A stretch of DNA of 41,392 nt, taken from the NCBI GenBank assembly GCA_026129255.1, contig JAHCIJ010000005.1, positions 1 to 41,392 of the forward strand, read 5' to 3'. The position numbers were made by a program, and so were the translations under genes. Below the pieces are notes generated by a model that was not told the DNA's origin, did no database searches, and saw only the letters and a program-made list of their open reading frames with translations. The stretch is from Anaerolineales bacterium. Its GTDB lineage: Bacteria > Chloroflexota > Anaerolineae > Anaerolineales > UBA11579. This document shows positions 7,548 through 16,558 of the stretch, in pieces. Within the stretch, counting starts at the first letter, position 1, and each line of letters starts with the position of its first letter.

Positions 7548-9203
7548 CTAGCGTTTCAGCATCGGCATCTTGATGCCATGGCGCTTGGCGGCGGCAATGG
7601 CCTCATCGTAACCAGCATCCGCATGGCGCACCACACCCATGCCTGGGTCGCTGGTCAGCACGCGCGCGATGCGGGCGGCTGCCTCTGGCGTGCCGTCGGC
7701 CACGATGACCTGGCCGGCGTGCTGGCTGTAGCCGATCCCTACGCCGCCGCCGTGATGAAAGGATACCCAGGTAGCACCATTGACCGCATTGATCAGCGCG
7801 TTGAGGATGGGCCAGTCGCTGACGGCGTCCGTGCCATCTTTCATCGCTTCGGTCTCACGGTTGGGCGAAGCCACTGAGCCAGAATCCAAATGATCACGCC
7901 CGATCACGATCGGTGCGCTCAGCTCGCCGCTAGCGACCATCTCATTGAAGCGCAGGCCAGCCTTGGCACGCTCGCCGTAACCCAGCCAGCAGATGCGGGC
8001 GGGCAGCCCCTGGAAGGGGATGCGCTCGCGGGCCATATCCAGCCAGCGGTGCAAATGCGCATCTTCGGGGAAGAGTTGCTTGATGGCCGCGTCGGTCTTG
8101 TAGATGTCTTCAGGATCGCCGCTGAGCGCCACCCAACGGAACGGCCCCTTGCCCTCGCTGAACAGCGGGCGAATATAAGCCGGTACGAAGCCGGGGAAGT
8201 CAAAGGCGTTCTTGACGCCGTACTCCAGCGCACGCTGGCGCAGATTGTTACCGTAGTCGAAGACCTCACTGCCCTTCTGCTGGAAGCCCAGCATGGCTTC
8301 CACGTGGGCGGCCATGCTGGCTTGCGAGCGGCGCTCGAATTCAGCGGGGTCGCTGGCGCGCAAGGCGTCCGCCTCTGCCAGGCTCATGCCAGCAGGGATG
8401 TACGCCAGCAGGTCGTGCGCCGGGGTCTGGTCGGTCACGACATCAGGCACCACGCCGCGCTGCAACAACTCCGGGAAGAGCTCAGCCGCATTGCCGATGA
8501 GGCCGATCGAGCGCGGCTCGCCTTTGGCGACATAGTCCTCGACCAGAGTCATGGCTTCTTCGAGCGTATCGACCACATCATCCACATAGCCAATTTCCTG
8601 GCGGCGTTTGGCGCGCGTCGGGTCGATCTCGACCACGAGACCGACACCTTCATTCATAGTGATGGCCAGCGGCTGGGCGCCGCCCATGCCGCCCAAGCCA
8701 GCGGTGAGCACAAACTTACCTTTGAGCGAGCCCCAGCCGCGCTGGCGCGCCAGCGCGCCCAGCGTCTCATAGGTACCCTGCAGGATGCCTTGCGTGCCAA
8801 TATAGATCCACGAGCCGGCCGTCATCTGGCCATACATCATCAGGCCCTGGGCAGCCAGCTCATCAAAATGCTGCTGGGTGGCCCAGTAAGGCACCAGGTT
8901 GGAGTTGGCGATGAGCACACGCGGCGCATCGGCGTGCGAGCGGAACACGGCCACCGGCTTGCCTGACTGCACCAGCAGGGTCTCGTCCGGCTCCAGGGTA
9001 CGCAGCGTATCCAGGATGGCGTCGAAAGCTTCCCAGCTGCGGGCTGCCTGTCCGCGGCCACCGTACACCACCAGGTTCTCGGGGTACTCGGCTACCTCCG
9101 GATCCAGGTTGTTATGCAGCATGCGGTAGACCGCTTCGATCTGCCAATTTTTGCAAGTGAGTTGTGGGCCACGCGGGGCGCGGATCACTCGGGGTGTGCT
9201 CAT
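7548..9203 (-). CDS. hutU: Urocanate hydratase
   Basis: 551 residues, normal length for the family. Converts urocanate to 4-imidazolone-5-propanoate, the second step of histidine breakdown, using tightly bound NAD+ as an electrophile. Seen: [11 protein letters not shown] near the N-terminus, the Gly-rich NAD-binding [32 protein letters not shown], the conserved Cys in [14 protein letters not shown], and [17 protein letters not shown] with a His/Gly-rich [16 protein letters not shown] near the end. The ATG has a good SD (AAAGGA, six bases upstream). hutH, hutI and hutG are not in the window. Confidence 0.96.
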   Translation of the reverse strand: MSTPRVIRAPRGPQLTCKNWQIEAVYRMLHNNLDPEVAEYPENLVVYGGRGQAARSWEAFDAILDTLRTLEPDETLLVQSGKPVAVFRSHADAPRVLIANSNLVPYWATQQHFDELAAQGLMMYGQMTAGSWIYIGTQGILQGTYETLGALARQRGWGSLKGKFVLTAGLGGMGGAQPLAITMNEGVGLVVEIDPTRAKRRQEIGYVDDVVDTLEEAMTLVEDYVAKGEPRSIGLIGNAAELFPELLQRGVVPDVVTDQTPAHDLLAYIPAGMSLAEADALRASDPAEFERRSQASMAAHVEAMLGFQQKGSEVFDYGNNLRQRALEYGVKNAFDFPGFVPAYIRPLFSEGKGPFRWVALSGDPEDIYKTDAAIKQLFPEDAHLHRWLDMARERIPFQGLPARICWLGYGERAKAGLRFNEMVASGELSAPIVIGRDHLDSGSVASPNRETEAMKDGTDAVSDWPILNALINAVNGATWVSFHHGGGVGIGYSQHAGQVIVADGTPEAAARIARVLTSDPGMGVVRHADAGYDEAIAAAKRHGIKMPMLKR

Positions 9204-9231
9204 GCGGTGTCCTTTGCCATGGAATACCGCT

Positions 9232-9237
9232 AGTGTA
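9232..9237 (-). promoter_or_regulatory. Possible -10 box of hutU
   Basis: TACACT on the minus strand lies 28 bases before the hutU ATG. It would give a leader of about 22 bases containing the AAAGGA SD, in contrast with the leaderless layout of many neighbours. No clear -35. Confidence 0.3.
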
Positions 9238-9270
9238 CTTTAAGCTGTTGCTTTGGAACGATGTGCTGAG

Positions 9271-11760
9271 CTAATCCACTCCAACCAACACGGCTTGCAC
9301 GGCGCGGCGATACAGATAGTTGCCACTACCCTCGTCGTAGGTTTCGCAGGTCACCAGTGTGATCCACGAGTGCTTGCCATCGTCCATCGCACTCAGGCTC
9401 TGCTCTGTCACCAGACGGTTGCTGCGCACTTCGTATGTGTACGTGTTTCCATTGGTCACTACAGTGAATTGGTCACCATAGCGCAGGTTTTTGAGATGAT
9501 AGAACGGCCCCGGCGTGTTGTCTGCGTTCCACACGTGCGCCGTAAGCACCGAATTACCTGCCCAGGTCGGGAAGGCGGTGCCGTATAAGTAGCCAGCCTG
9601 GTTGTTGGCCAGCCAGGACACGTCCCAGTTGCCATTGAGCAGGGGTACGCCTACGATGTCCAGCTCCGCGCCCAGGCTGGGTATTCGCAGGCTCAACTCG
9701 CTGGAAGCATAGGCGCGTTCGTCAGGCTGCGGACCAAGCTCGCTGAACCTGCTGGGCGCAAAGCCAGTGCGCGGTAAGGTCAGCTGGCCGAGCGTGAACA
9801 AGGAGAGCAGGCGTGTTTGCCCGCAGGTAAAACCGGCCGGCCCGGACCCTTCACTCAATGGGCGGAAGTCCACGGCTGCCCCATGGCGATGGAAGACCAG
9901 CTTGCCAGCTGGCTGACCATCCTGCGGCTTAATGCAGATGGTGAGCGGCAGCAAGAAAATGTTTACATCCTTGCCGTCGCATTCAATGCGCACATCCCAC
10001 AGCGCATCCTGTTGCTCAAATCCGAACGCGGCGGAGTCACCCAGTTCTTCGATCACCAGGTTGCAGGCCACCCCGGCGGTGGTAGCACCCTGCGGCACTT
10101 GCACCCAAATGCGCCCATACTCCAACACTGTTGGCCCGCTGGCGGCCAGCGGCAGGCTGGCGCGAGAGGCGCCTGAGGCCCCCGGGCCACTGCTATCCGT
10201 GACTACCGGCTGCGGGATCATTGGGATGGCTGCCAGCAAATTGGGCAGCGGCCCGATGTTCTTGGGATCAGACGTCTGCGGCGTGCCACTATCGGCCAGG
10301 ATCTGGCGCACTTGCAGAGGCGAGAGGGTTACACCCTGGGCATTGGCAACGCTCTGCAGGTTGGCAGCCGCGCCCACAACGATCGGGGAGGCGCTGGAGG
10401 TGCCGCTGAAACTGTTGGTGTAGTACTGGTTTTGGTCGCCGCCACCATTGAAAAGATTGCCATAACCGGTAGTGACCACGTTCTCGCCCCAGCCATGCAT
10501 GTCTACACGGCTGCCATGGTTGGTCCAGCACGTGGGCGCAAGGCCACCGTTCGAAGTGGCGGCGCCTACCAGAATGGCGCCAGAGTCTCGCTGGCTGCGA
10601 TCAAAGCTGCCGCCATAACGGCTGTGGTCCAGGTCCATCGAGCCGTTGCCAGCCGCCTGCACCACGATGATGCCGCGGCTAGTGGCATCTAGGATGGCGG
10701 CATAGTTTGCCAGCCAATATTCCATGGCGATGTAGCCAAACTGGCCGCAATTGCAGAGACAACTTTGGCCAGTCGGATCAGGACCCATGGCGTGCAGCTC
10801 GATAAGAATGATGTCGCCCGGCTGGCTGTTGGCCGCGGCCAGGTTGATGGCATTGGCCGTGGTGTTGCCGAATATAGAGACCACGCGCATATTGGCCTCA
10901 GGGGAAATGCCGGTAACGCCATACACATTCTCGCCGCCCACAACGACGCCAACCACCGCCGTGCCGTGGTTCACCCAACTCAGGTCACCATTGCTGCCGG
11001 AGAGCAGATCGCCGGGCTGCAGAGCCAGATCCTCATGACCGATCTGCCAGCCGCCTTCAATATCGATCACTTGTATGCCTTGCCCTTTACCGCCGGGCAA
11101 GGTCCATGAAAACAAGGCATCTACGCCATTAGGGGCAGCGCCCAGGTATCCCTGGTCCCCTGAAAAATCCGGCGTGGTGGGCGGAATATCCAGAGCGGCC
11201 ACTTCGGCAATCGGTTCAAAATAAGCCAACTCCACGCTGGCCAGCGCGTTGATGGCGGCGAGCACCGTCAGAGCATCTGGAAAGGAAATACCCGAGGGGA
11301 GCATAGCCATGTAGAACTCACCGAGGGCGGGCAGGCAATCGTCCACGGGTTCTTCCGTTTCCTCGTACTCTTCTTCTTCCTCGTAGTAATACTGCTCTTC
11401 ATATTCAGATTCTTCATAATCTGTAAATAACGTAGAAAGCGTTCCCCCGCCCAACAAGGCTTCTACATCAAAGAGGTCTGCGGGAGTGCTGTTGAAAAAT
11501 TTGACGACGATGAGCTCATAGTCCAGCCCTGCCGGGGAGGTGGGCGGCGTGGTATCAAAGTGCGTAGTCCCCTCGTAGGGGATGCACTCCTCGGCCTCAG
11601 CAGCAAGTACCGATGAAGTCAAGTGGCTGGATTTATCGCTAATGGAAAGTGTTTTTGCGGCTTGTACACCTATCGGCATCAGCAGCAGGAAGACAGATAA
11701 AACAGAAGAGGCTACGCGCGCGACGCCCGAAAATTTGAAGTGGTGTGCCTGTGTCCGCAT
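9271..11760 (-). CDS. Secreted subtilisin-like (S8) protease fused to an LPRTG motif and a C-terminal sortase (C60) domain
   Basis: 829 residues. Signal peptide about 1-34 (ends GVQAA). A prodomain-like region (about 80-190) is interrupted by a Tyr/Glu tract at 114-140. Subtilase domain about 205-515: Asp233 in VIDIEGGW, His265 in NHGTAVVGVVVGG, oxyanion Asn372 in AAGNG and nucleophile Ser456 in SGTSSASP. A beta-rich region follows (540-660), then LPRTG at 662-666 and a sortase domain (about 690-829) with His742 in LTAHVW, Cys805 in TLVTCE and Arg818/819 in YLYRRAVQ. Both catalytic sets look complete. There is no C-terminal hydrophobic anchor. Sortases join proteins at LPXTG-like motifs to the cell wall or to each other; here target-like motif, protease and transpeptidase share one chain. 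The M23 lipoprotein gene lies 52 bases upstream. Domain reading is by motif only. Confidence 0.87.
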   Translation of the reverse strand: MRTQAHHFKFSGVARVASSVLSVFLLLMPIGVQAAKTLSISDKSSHLTSSVLAAEAEECIPYEGTTHFDTTPPTSPAGLDYELIVVKFFNSTPADLFDVEALLGGGTLSTLFTDYEESEYEEQYYYEEEEEYEETEEPVDDCLPALGEFYMAMLPSGISFPDALTVLAAINALASVELAYFEPIAEVAALDIPPTTPDFSGDQGYLGAAPNGVDALFSWTLPGGKGQGIQVIDIEGGWQIGHEDLALQPGDLLSGSNGDLSWVNHGTAVVGVVVGGENVYGVTGISPEANMRVVSIFGNTTANAINLAAANSQPGDIILIELHAMGPDPTGQSCLCNCGQFGYIAMEYWLANYAAILDATSRGIIVVQAAGNGSMDLDHSRYGGSFDRSQRDSGAILVGAATSNGGLAPTCWTNHGSRVDMHGWGENVVTTGYGNLFNGGGDQNQYYTNSFSGTSSASPIVVGAAANLQSVANAQGVTLSPLQVRQILADSGTPQTSDPKNIGPLPNLLAAIPMIPQPVVTDSSGPGASGASRASLPLAASGPTVLEYGRIWVQVPQGATTAGVACNLVIEELGDSAAFGFEQQDALWDVRIECDGKDVNIFLLPLTICIKPQDGQPAGKLVFHRHGAAVDFRPLSEGSGPAGFTCGQTRLLSLFTLGQLTLPRTGFAPSRFSELGPQPDERAYASSELSLRIPSLGAELDIVGVPLLNGNWDVSWLANNQAGYLYGTAFPTWAGNSVLTAHVWNADNTPGPFYHLKNLRYGDQFTVVTNGNTYTYEVRSNRLVTEQSLSAMDDGKHSWITLVTCETYDEGSGNYLYRRAVQAVLVGVD

Positions 11761-11781
11761 CGATTCAACCCCGAAACGTTA

Positions 11782-11810
11782 ATGCTAAAACACAACGAAC
11801 TATTTTGCAA
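11782..11810 (-). promoter_or_regulatory. Candidate promoter of the subtilase-sortase gene
   Basis: On the minus strand TTGCAA (11810-11805) and TAGCAT (11787-11782) are separated by 17 bases. The leader would be about 15 bases with a weak GGGG as the only SD-like sequence. It lies in the 52-bp gap after the M23 gene. Confidence 0.4.
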
Positions 11811-11812
11811 GT

Positions 11813-12583
11813 TTAGGGCGCTAGACCGAGCAAAGCCGCAGGGTCCGCCAAGCGAAAATCATCGCTGGTACGCCAGCGTAGATATTCGGCCTTCTGTTCC
11901 TCCGTGGCCTCAATGGCGTAGTAGGCCATGGGGTCCAAGCGCAGGCCAGAGGCACCTACGCGCGTCTCCAGGTGCAAGTGCGGATCACTGACGAAGAAGC
12001 GGTCACCAGAATCGCCCACATAACCCAGCACCTGGGCGCAGGCCAACGCCTCCCCCAACTCAAAAGGTGCAGGGTGCTGCAGGTGAGCATATAGCAGGTA
12101 TAGCGACTCGCCAGCGGCCATGCCGTACAGTCCCGCCGCGCCCTGCGGCAGGCGCGCCCAAGGCGTCTCAGTTACCAGGTAATAGCCATAGACTGCGTTG
12201 TAGCCTGCACCGGCCACCACCGCATCCAATACAGATTGAATGGGCGTGCCGTTGATATGGCCGCCGCTGGGGCCGCCGCTGTAATAGGCAAAATCCAGCC
12301 CGTGGTGGCCGGTCTCCTTGTTTGCGCCTTGCGGCGCAATAAACGGCTGGGTGAGATACAGGCTGAGCAGGGCAGAGATCTGGTGCTCGGCCAACGGCGT
12401 GCAAATGGGGCTGGTAGGGATGGCGGTAGCCGTCGGCGGCAGAGTAGGCTCAGGCGTAGGGAGCGCCGTCGGTACGGAAGTAGCTGTGGGCTCGGGGGTG
12501 GCTGTGGGGGCTGGCGCTGGGCTGCTGCAAGCGGCCAAGCACAGCCCAATCAAGCCAGCCGCAAGGTAGTATTGCCACTTCAC
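11813..12583 (-). CDS. M23-family metallopeptidase lipoprotein (LytM domain)
   Basis: 256 residues from a GTG at 12583. The open frame continues far upstream into the ugd region, but the GTG gives a typical lipoprotein signal (MKWQYYLAAGLIGLCLAAC, lipid-modified Cys19) and lies six bases after a TACAAT. A Pro/Thr/Ala-rich wall or periplasm linker follows (about 20-60). The M23 domain has the zinc motifs HGLDF (HxxxD), LYAHLQ and PHLHLE (HxH), so it should be an active Zn endopeptidase cutting peptidoglycan cross-links. It is upstream of the sortase fusion on the same strand and divergent from ugd. Confidence 0.88.
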   Translation of the reverse strand: MKWQYYLAAGLIGLCLAACSSPAPAPTATPEPTATSVPTALPTPEPTLPPTATAIPTSPICTPLAEHQISALLSLYLTQPFIAPQGANKETGHHGLDFAYYSGGPSGGHINGTPIQSVLDAVVAGAGYNAVYGYYLVTETPWARLPQGAAGLYGMAAGESLYLLYAHLQHPAPFELGEALACAQVLGYVGDSGDRFFVSDPHLHLETRVGASGLRLDPMAYYAIEATEEQKAEYLRWRTSDDFRLADPAALLGLAP

Positions 12584-12589
12584 AACACC

Positions 12590-12595
12590 ATTGTA
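12590..12595 (-). promoter_or_regulatory. -10 box of the M23 lipoprotein gene, leaderless type
   Basis: TACAAT on the minus strand is followed by six bases (GGTGTT) and the GTG start at 12583. This spacing also decides the start codon. No SD is present. Confidence 0.5.
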
Positions 12596-12670
12596 ACGTT
12601 GGCACAAATGCACTGGGCGAGAGGGCTGGGTGTTATTATTTGCGCCGAGATCGTTTTGGAGGCACTGTAG

Positions 12671-14014
12671 ATGCGAAAAATCAGCGTAATCGGGGTTGGC
12701 TATGTGGGTCTGGTGACTGCCGCCTGCTTTAGCGACCTCGGCAACCAGGTGATCGCCCTGGATGTGAACGAAGAGCGCGTGGCCGGGCTCAAACGCGGCG
12801 AAATGCCGATCTATGAGCCGGGGCTGGAAGAACTGGTCAAGCGCAATGTCGCTGCTGGCCGCTTGAGCTTCACCACCACTTACAAAGACGCTCTCAAAGA
12901 CAGCGAATTCGTTTTCATCTGCGTAGGCACTCCCTCCGGCGAGGACGGCGAGGCCGACCTCAAATACGTCGAAGCGGCAGCACGCAGCATCGCCCAGAAC
13001 ATGGTCGCCCCGCTGATCGTGATCAACAAGTCCACCGTGCCGGTGGGCACGGGCGACTGGGTAGCCGAGATCGTGCGCGATGCGCAGCCCAAGCCCATTG
13101 ACTTCTGGGTGGTTTCCTGCCCCGAATTCCTGCGTGAAGGTGTGGCTATCGCCGACTTCATGAACCCGCACCGCACCGTGCTGGGCTCCACCAACCGCGA
13201 GGCGGCCGACAAGGTGGCCCAGCTGCATCTCACCCTGCGTGCCCCGATCGTGATCACCGACCTGCGCACAGCCGAGATGATCAAGTACGCTTCCAACGCC
13301 TTCCTGGCGACCAAGATCTCCTTCATTAATGAGATTGCTGATATATGCGAGCGCCTGGGCGCCGACGTTAAAGAAGTGGCGGCGGGCATGGGCTTTGACA
13401 GCCGCATCGGCAAGCAATTTCTGGATGCTGGCCTGGGCTATGGCGGCTCGTGCTTCCCCAAGGATGTAAAAGCACTGGCTTTTATGGGGGATGAGATGGG
13501 TGTCGAAACACGCATCCTCAACTCCGTGATGGAGGTCAACACTGCGCGCCGCGGCGCGGTCGTTGAGAAGCTGGACGAGATGCTGGGCGGCCTGCAAGGC
13601 AAGACCATCGGCCTGCTGGGGCTGGCCTTCAAGGCCAACACAGATGACATGCGTGATGCGCCCTCTATTGATATTGCCGAAGCCCTGCTGGCGGCGGGCG
13701 CCACGGTGCGCGGCTACGACCCGGTGGCCATGGACGTGGCGCGTGGTGTGATGCCGGGTGTGGAGATGGCGACGGACGCCTATTCGTTGGCCGAGGGCGT
13801 GGATGCACTGCTGGTAGCCACCGAGTGGAACGAGTTCAAGAATCTGGATCTGGCGCGCGTACGTGATAGCATGAAGCAGCCCATCCTGCTGGATGGGCGC
13901 AACATCTACCCACCTGAGATCATGCGCAACCTGGGTTTCACCTATTACGGCGTAGGCCGTGGCAACTCAGAGAGCGCCAAGACCAAGATCAAAGCCCACG
14001 CCAATGGAAACTGA
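12671..14014 (+). CDS. ugd: UDP-glucose 6-dehydrogenase
   Basis: 447 residues. Oxidises UDP-glucose to UDP-glucuronate with two NAD+, supplying acidic sugar for surface polysaccharides or glycolipids. Seen: N-terminal Rossmann motif GVGYVG (8-13), the central [10 protein letters not shown] loop, the dimerisation helix region with [17 protein letters not shown], and the catalytic Cys in YGGSCFPKD. The C-terminal UDP-binding domain holds [16 protein letters not shown]. The start has a strong SD (GGAGG, nine bases upstream) and a possible -10 TATTAT at 12634-12639, so it is not leaderless. It overlaps the methyltransferase gene by 11 bases, which suggests they are translated from one message. 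Confidence 0.95.
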   Translation: MRKISVIGVGYVGLVTAACFSDLGNQVIALDVNEERVAGLKRGEMPIYEPGLEELVKRNVAAGRLSFTTTYKDALKDSEFVFICVGTPSGEDGEADLKYVEAAARSIAQNMVAPLIVINKSTVPVGTGDWVAEIVRDAQPKPIDFWVVSCPEFLREGVAIADFMNPHRTVLGSTNREAADKVAQLHLTLRAPIVITDLRTAEMIKYASNAFLATKISFINEIADICERLGADVKEVAAGMGFDSRIGKQFLDAGLGYGGSCFPKDVKALAFMGDEMGVETRILNSVMEVNTARRGAVVEKLDEMLGGLQGKTIGLLGLAFKANTDDMRDAPSIDIAEALLAAGATVRGYDPVAMDVARGVMPGVEMATDAYSLAEGVDALLVATEWNEFKNLDLARVRDSMKQPILLDGRNIYPPEIMRNLGFTYYGVGRGNSESAKTKIKAHANGN

Positions 14015-14912
14015 GACGCAACATCCCCCGATCTGCGACTACGAGGGGTCTGACTACCAAACCCGCTTCTGGGCGCAGGGCGGCCGCGCCTACGAAGACG
14101 GCGCCGAAGAGATCGCCCTGCGCCGCCTGCTACCCAAGCACGGCAAGCTGCTGCTGGAAGTAGGTGCAGGCGCTGGGCGCAACACACCGCGCTACGCTGG
14201 CTACGAACGCATCGTTGTCATGGATTACTCCACCACTCAGCTGGAGCAGGCGCAGGAATTTTTAGGCGCCAGCGACCGCTATGTGTATGTGGCAGCCGAT
14301 GTATACAAGCTGCCCTTTGTAGATGGCTTGTTTGACGGCGCCACGATGATCCGCGTGCTGCACCACATGGCGGATGCACCGGCCGCGCTGGGCCAGATCC
14401 GCCAGACCCTGCAGCCTGATGCCCGCTTCATTCTAGAATATGCCAACAAGCGCAACGTCAAAGCGATTGTGCGCTGGTTGCTGGGCAAGCAAAAGTGGAG
14501 CCCGTTCAGCAAAGAGCCGGTGGAATTCATCCCGCTGAACTTTGACTTCCACCCCGCGGCCATCAACCAGTGGCTGCGAGAAAAGGGCTTTGACATCGAG
14601 CGCCAGTTAGCCGTTTCGCATTTCCGTTTAGGGCTGCTCAAACGTATGGTGCCCACCAAGGTCCTGGTGTGGTTGGATGGGCTGTTTCAGCCGTTGGGTG
14701 CGTTCTGGAAGTTCACGCCGAGCATCTTCTTACGTGCGCGGGCCAAGGACGGCAGCCCGGTCGCCGCGGCAGGCAGCTTCTTCAAGTGCCCCGAGTGTGG
14801 CGCAGAGCTGGGCCAGCCTAACGGGCAAACCCTCAAGTGCACGTGCGGCCGGCACTGGGGCATCAAAAACGGCATCTACAATTTCAAAAGACCTGTGAGT
14901 AGCGAGAAATAA
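14004..14912 (+). CDS. SAM-dependent methyltransferase with C-terminal zinc ribbon
   Basis: 302 residues from ATG 14004, which overlaps the ugd stop. A class I methyltransferase fold (type 11-like) spans about 45-160: motif [13 protein letters not shown], an acidic VMDYS after strand 2, and [20 protein letters not shown] around motif IV. The middle (170-255) matches the helical part seen in many small-molecule methyltransferases. The C-terminus (about 258-290) has four cysteines, CPEC and CTCG, separated by an 11-residue spacer, a Trm112-like zinc ribbon. The substrate is unknown; overlap with ugd suggests a sugar-nucleotide, lipid or quinone-type acceptor in envelope glycan synthesis. Confidence 0.8.
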   Translation: METETQHPPICDYEGSDYQTRFWAQGGRAYEDGAEEIALRRLLPKHGKLLLEVGAGAGRNTPRYAGYERIVVMDYSTTQLEQAQEFLGASDRYVYVAADVYKLPFVDGLFDGATMIRVLHHMADAPAALGQIRQTLQPDARFILEYANKRNVKAIVRWLLGKQKWSPFSKEPVEFIPLNFDFHPAAINQWLREKGFDIERQLAVSHFRLGLLKRMVPTKVLVWLDGLFQPLGAFWKFTPSIFLRARAKDGSPVAAAGSFFKCPECGAELGQPNGQTLKCTCGRHWGIKNGIYNFKRPVSSEK

Positions 14913-14986
14913 TCTGTACTCAGTGCAATCTGGGTATCCCTCGAAACAGCAAATACAATTAGATTTTGTGAATAAGTGAAAACGAG

Positions 14987-15049
14987 CGAAGCAATCCCGT
15001 GCTTGTAAACAGCCTGCGGATTGCTTCGTCAGCGTTGCTGCGCAACGCT
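14987..15049. repeat. Double hairpin of a dispersed intergenic repeat type
   Basis: An 11-bp inverted repeat (CGAAGCAATCC 14987-14997, GGATTGCTTCG 15018-15028) is followed by a 7-bp one (AGCGTTG 15031-15037, CAACGCT 15043-15049) and then CCTCGCAAAGACA. The GGATTGCTTCG...CTCGCAA text resembles a repeat found between genes in many bacteria. It lies between the convergent methyltransferase and GNAT genes, may end transcription, but has no T-run. Confidence 0.45.
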
Positions 15050-15069
15050 TTCCTCGCAAAGACAGAAAT

Positions 15070-15681
15070 CTAGCTGCGCTGTTTCTTGAACATCAGGCGC
15101 ATTAGCCAACGCGGCAATTTTGCGCTAGTAGAGTCGGTCAGCATTACGCGCTTAAAGCCAGCGCGCTCAAACATCCCCGTCGTACCCACATAGGCAAACG
15201 CCGTACTGATGCGCGCACCTTTCGGGTCCACCGGGTACGCCTCCAGGCCCGGCGCGCCATGCTGGCGGGCGAGGTCCACCGCGCCCTGCAGGGCGGCGGC
15301 GGCAATGCCGCGGCGGCGAAAACCGGTGCGCACTATAAAGCACACAACAGACCACACGGGTTGGTCGTCTATTTTAGGTATCGTCTTGGAGCGTACCAAG
15401 CGTTCCATGTGTGGGCGCGGGCCAAAGCCACACCAACCCACCAGCTGGTCATCAAGATAGGCCAGCACCCCCGGCGGCGTTTCATCCTTGAGCGAAGTTC
15501 GCAAGGTCGCCTGGCGCAGTTTCACCCACTCCGCCAGGCTGGCTTTCGTGTTGCGGCCATATTCACTGGACGAGACGCGCCAGTATTGGCAATGGCAAGG
15601 AATGCTGGCGAAGAACTCTTGCAAGTCCGGCCAGTGCTTTGGTGCCGCAGGAACGATCTGCAACGCGGGCTCGCGCTTCAT
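15070..15681 (-). CDS. GNAT-family N-acetyltransferase
   Basis: 203 residues from ATG 15681 (an in-frame GTG at 15684 overlaps the upstream stop; the ATG two bases after the stop is preferred). The acetyl-CoA binding motif A is visible as VRTGFRRRGIAAAAL (about residues 122-136), preceded by the strand WSVVCFIV. The N-terminus carries a Cys pair in IPCHCQYW. Such enzymes acetylate amines of small molecules or proteins; the substrate is not clear. It directly follows the DsbA-like gene and is probably co-transcribed with it. Confidence 0.85.
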   Translation of the reverse strand: MKREPALQIVPAAPKHWPDLQEFFASIPCHCQYWRVSSSEYGRNTKASLAEWVKLRQATLRTSLKDETPPGVLAYLDDQLVGWCGFGPRPHMERLVRSKTIPKIDDQPVWSVVCFIVRTGFRRRGIAAAALQGAVDLARQHGAPGLEAYPVDPKGARISTAFAYVGTTGMFERAGFKRVMLTDSTSAKLPRWLMRLMFKKQRS

Positions 15682-15683
15682 CA

Positions 15684-16517
15684 CTATTGCCCGCTGGCCT
15701 CCAACTCATAGTCAATGATCGAAGCAAAGGTATCGAACGGATACGCACCCACCAGGGCGATACCGTTGATGAAGAAGGTGGGGGTGGAGCTAACGCCCAA
15801 CTGCTGGCCCAACGCCAGGTCCTGGTCTACGGCTGAAGCATAGCGACCTTCTTCAAGGCAGGCGGTCAGCGCGGCTACATCCAAGCCCAGTTGCTCGGCA
15901 TAGGCTGCATAGGCCGCCTGGCCCAGCCCCAAGGTGCCGCCAAACAGCAGGTCGTGAAACTCCCAGAACATGCCTTGTTCGTGAGCACATTCGGCGGCCT
16001 GGGCGGCTGGGTCCGCATCCGGGTGGATGCTGGTGAGCGGGAAGTTCTTATACACAAAACGCACCTGATCGCCGTATTGGGCAGCGATCAACGGGTAGGT
16101 TTGCTCAAAGTGGCGCACGCAGTAGGGGCACTGGAAGTCCGCAAACTCCACAATAGTGATGGGTGCATCCACCGGCCCGAGGATGGGGTCATTGGGCTCA
16201 ATAGGGATCTCATAGCGCTGCAGACCGGCGATCTGCGTACCGATGTCAGTAGCGCCGGTTGGATTTTGCTGGACAGGGTTTTGCACCACCGGGTTGGCAG
16301 CGGTGCCGGTGGTGGCCGCAGCAGCCAGCGGAGCACGGCCCCACACCAGGAAGCCGACCAACAGCCCCAGCGAGAAAGCCACGGGCGCGATCAGGCCCCA
16401 GAAATGGCTGCGCTTGATCTCAAAATGCAAAATATCGTCACCTGCGGTCAAGTTGCGTTGGATGGGCGAGGAAGCTGCCTTCCTGGCTTGCTTCGTGGTT
16501 CGTGTCGTGTTTGCCAT
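15684..16517 (-). CDS. Membrane-anchored DsbA-family thiol-disulfide oxidoreductase
   Basis: 277 residues from ATG 16517, chosen because TATAAT ends six bases upstream; the open frame extends further without good features. A cytoplasmic N-tail (about 1-36) precedes one membrane segment (about 37-58, FWGLIAPVAFSLGLLVGFLV), then an Ala/Thr-rich linker and a thioredoxin-fold domain. Active site CPYC in FADFQCPYCVRHFEQ, and the cis-Pro loop SSTPTFFING near the end, are both present. It should form or isomerise disulfides in secreted proteins outside the membrane. Its stop codon abuts the GNAT gene. A divergent gene starts 41 bases away. Confidence 0.9.
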   Translation of the reverse strand: MANTTRTTKQARKAASSPIQRNLTAGDDILHFEIKRSHFWGLIAPVAFSLGLLVGFLVWGRAPLAAAATTGTAANPVVQNPVQQNPTGATDIGTQIAGLQRYEIPIEPNDPILGPVDAPITIVEFADFQCPYCVRHFEQTYPLIAAQYGDQVRFVYKNFPLTSIHPDADPAAQAAECAHEQGMFWEFHDLLFGGTLGLGQAAYAAYAEQLGLDVAALTACLEEGRYASAVDQDLALGQQLGVSSTPTFFINGIALVGAYPFDTFASIIDYELEASGQ

Positions 16518-16523
16518 GCTTGG

Positions 16524-16529
16524 ATTATA
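16524..16529 (-). promoter_or_regulatory. -10 box of the DsbA-like gene, leaderless type
   Basis: TATAAT on the minus strand, then six bases (CCAAGC), then ATG 16517. No SD. The opposite-facing -10 box at 16547-16552 lies exactly 17 bases away. Confidence 0.6.
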
Positions 16530-16546
16530 TCCATGCCTGCGCCCCG

Positions 16547-16552
16547 TATAAT
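16547..16552 (+). promoter_or_regulatory. -10 box of the DHOD-like gene, leaderless type
   Basis: TATAAT, then six bases (GCCGCC), then ATG 16559. The 17-base distance to the other -10 box means each box falls where the other promoter's -35 should be. Confidence 0.6.
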
Positions 16553-16558
16553 GCCGCC

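Noticed and set aside
12593..12609. TTGTA-N7-CACAA near the M23/ugd gap as a second Rex site
   Set aside because: Half-sites are seven, not eight, bases apart and one half is imperfect, so the dyad phase is wrong.
12584..13597. Upstream extension of the M23 lipoprotein frame across ugd
   Set aside because: The extension is antisense to ugd, and the internal GTG at 12583 gives a perfect lipoprotein signal and sits six bases after a -10 box.
15682..15684. GTG as the start of the GNAT gene
   Set aside because: It overlaps the upstream TAG by one base and is directly followed by an in-frame ATG, which is the more likely start; the difference is one residue.
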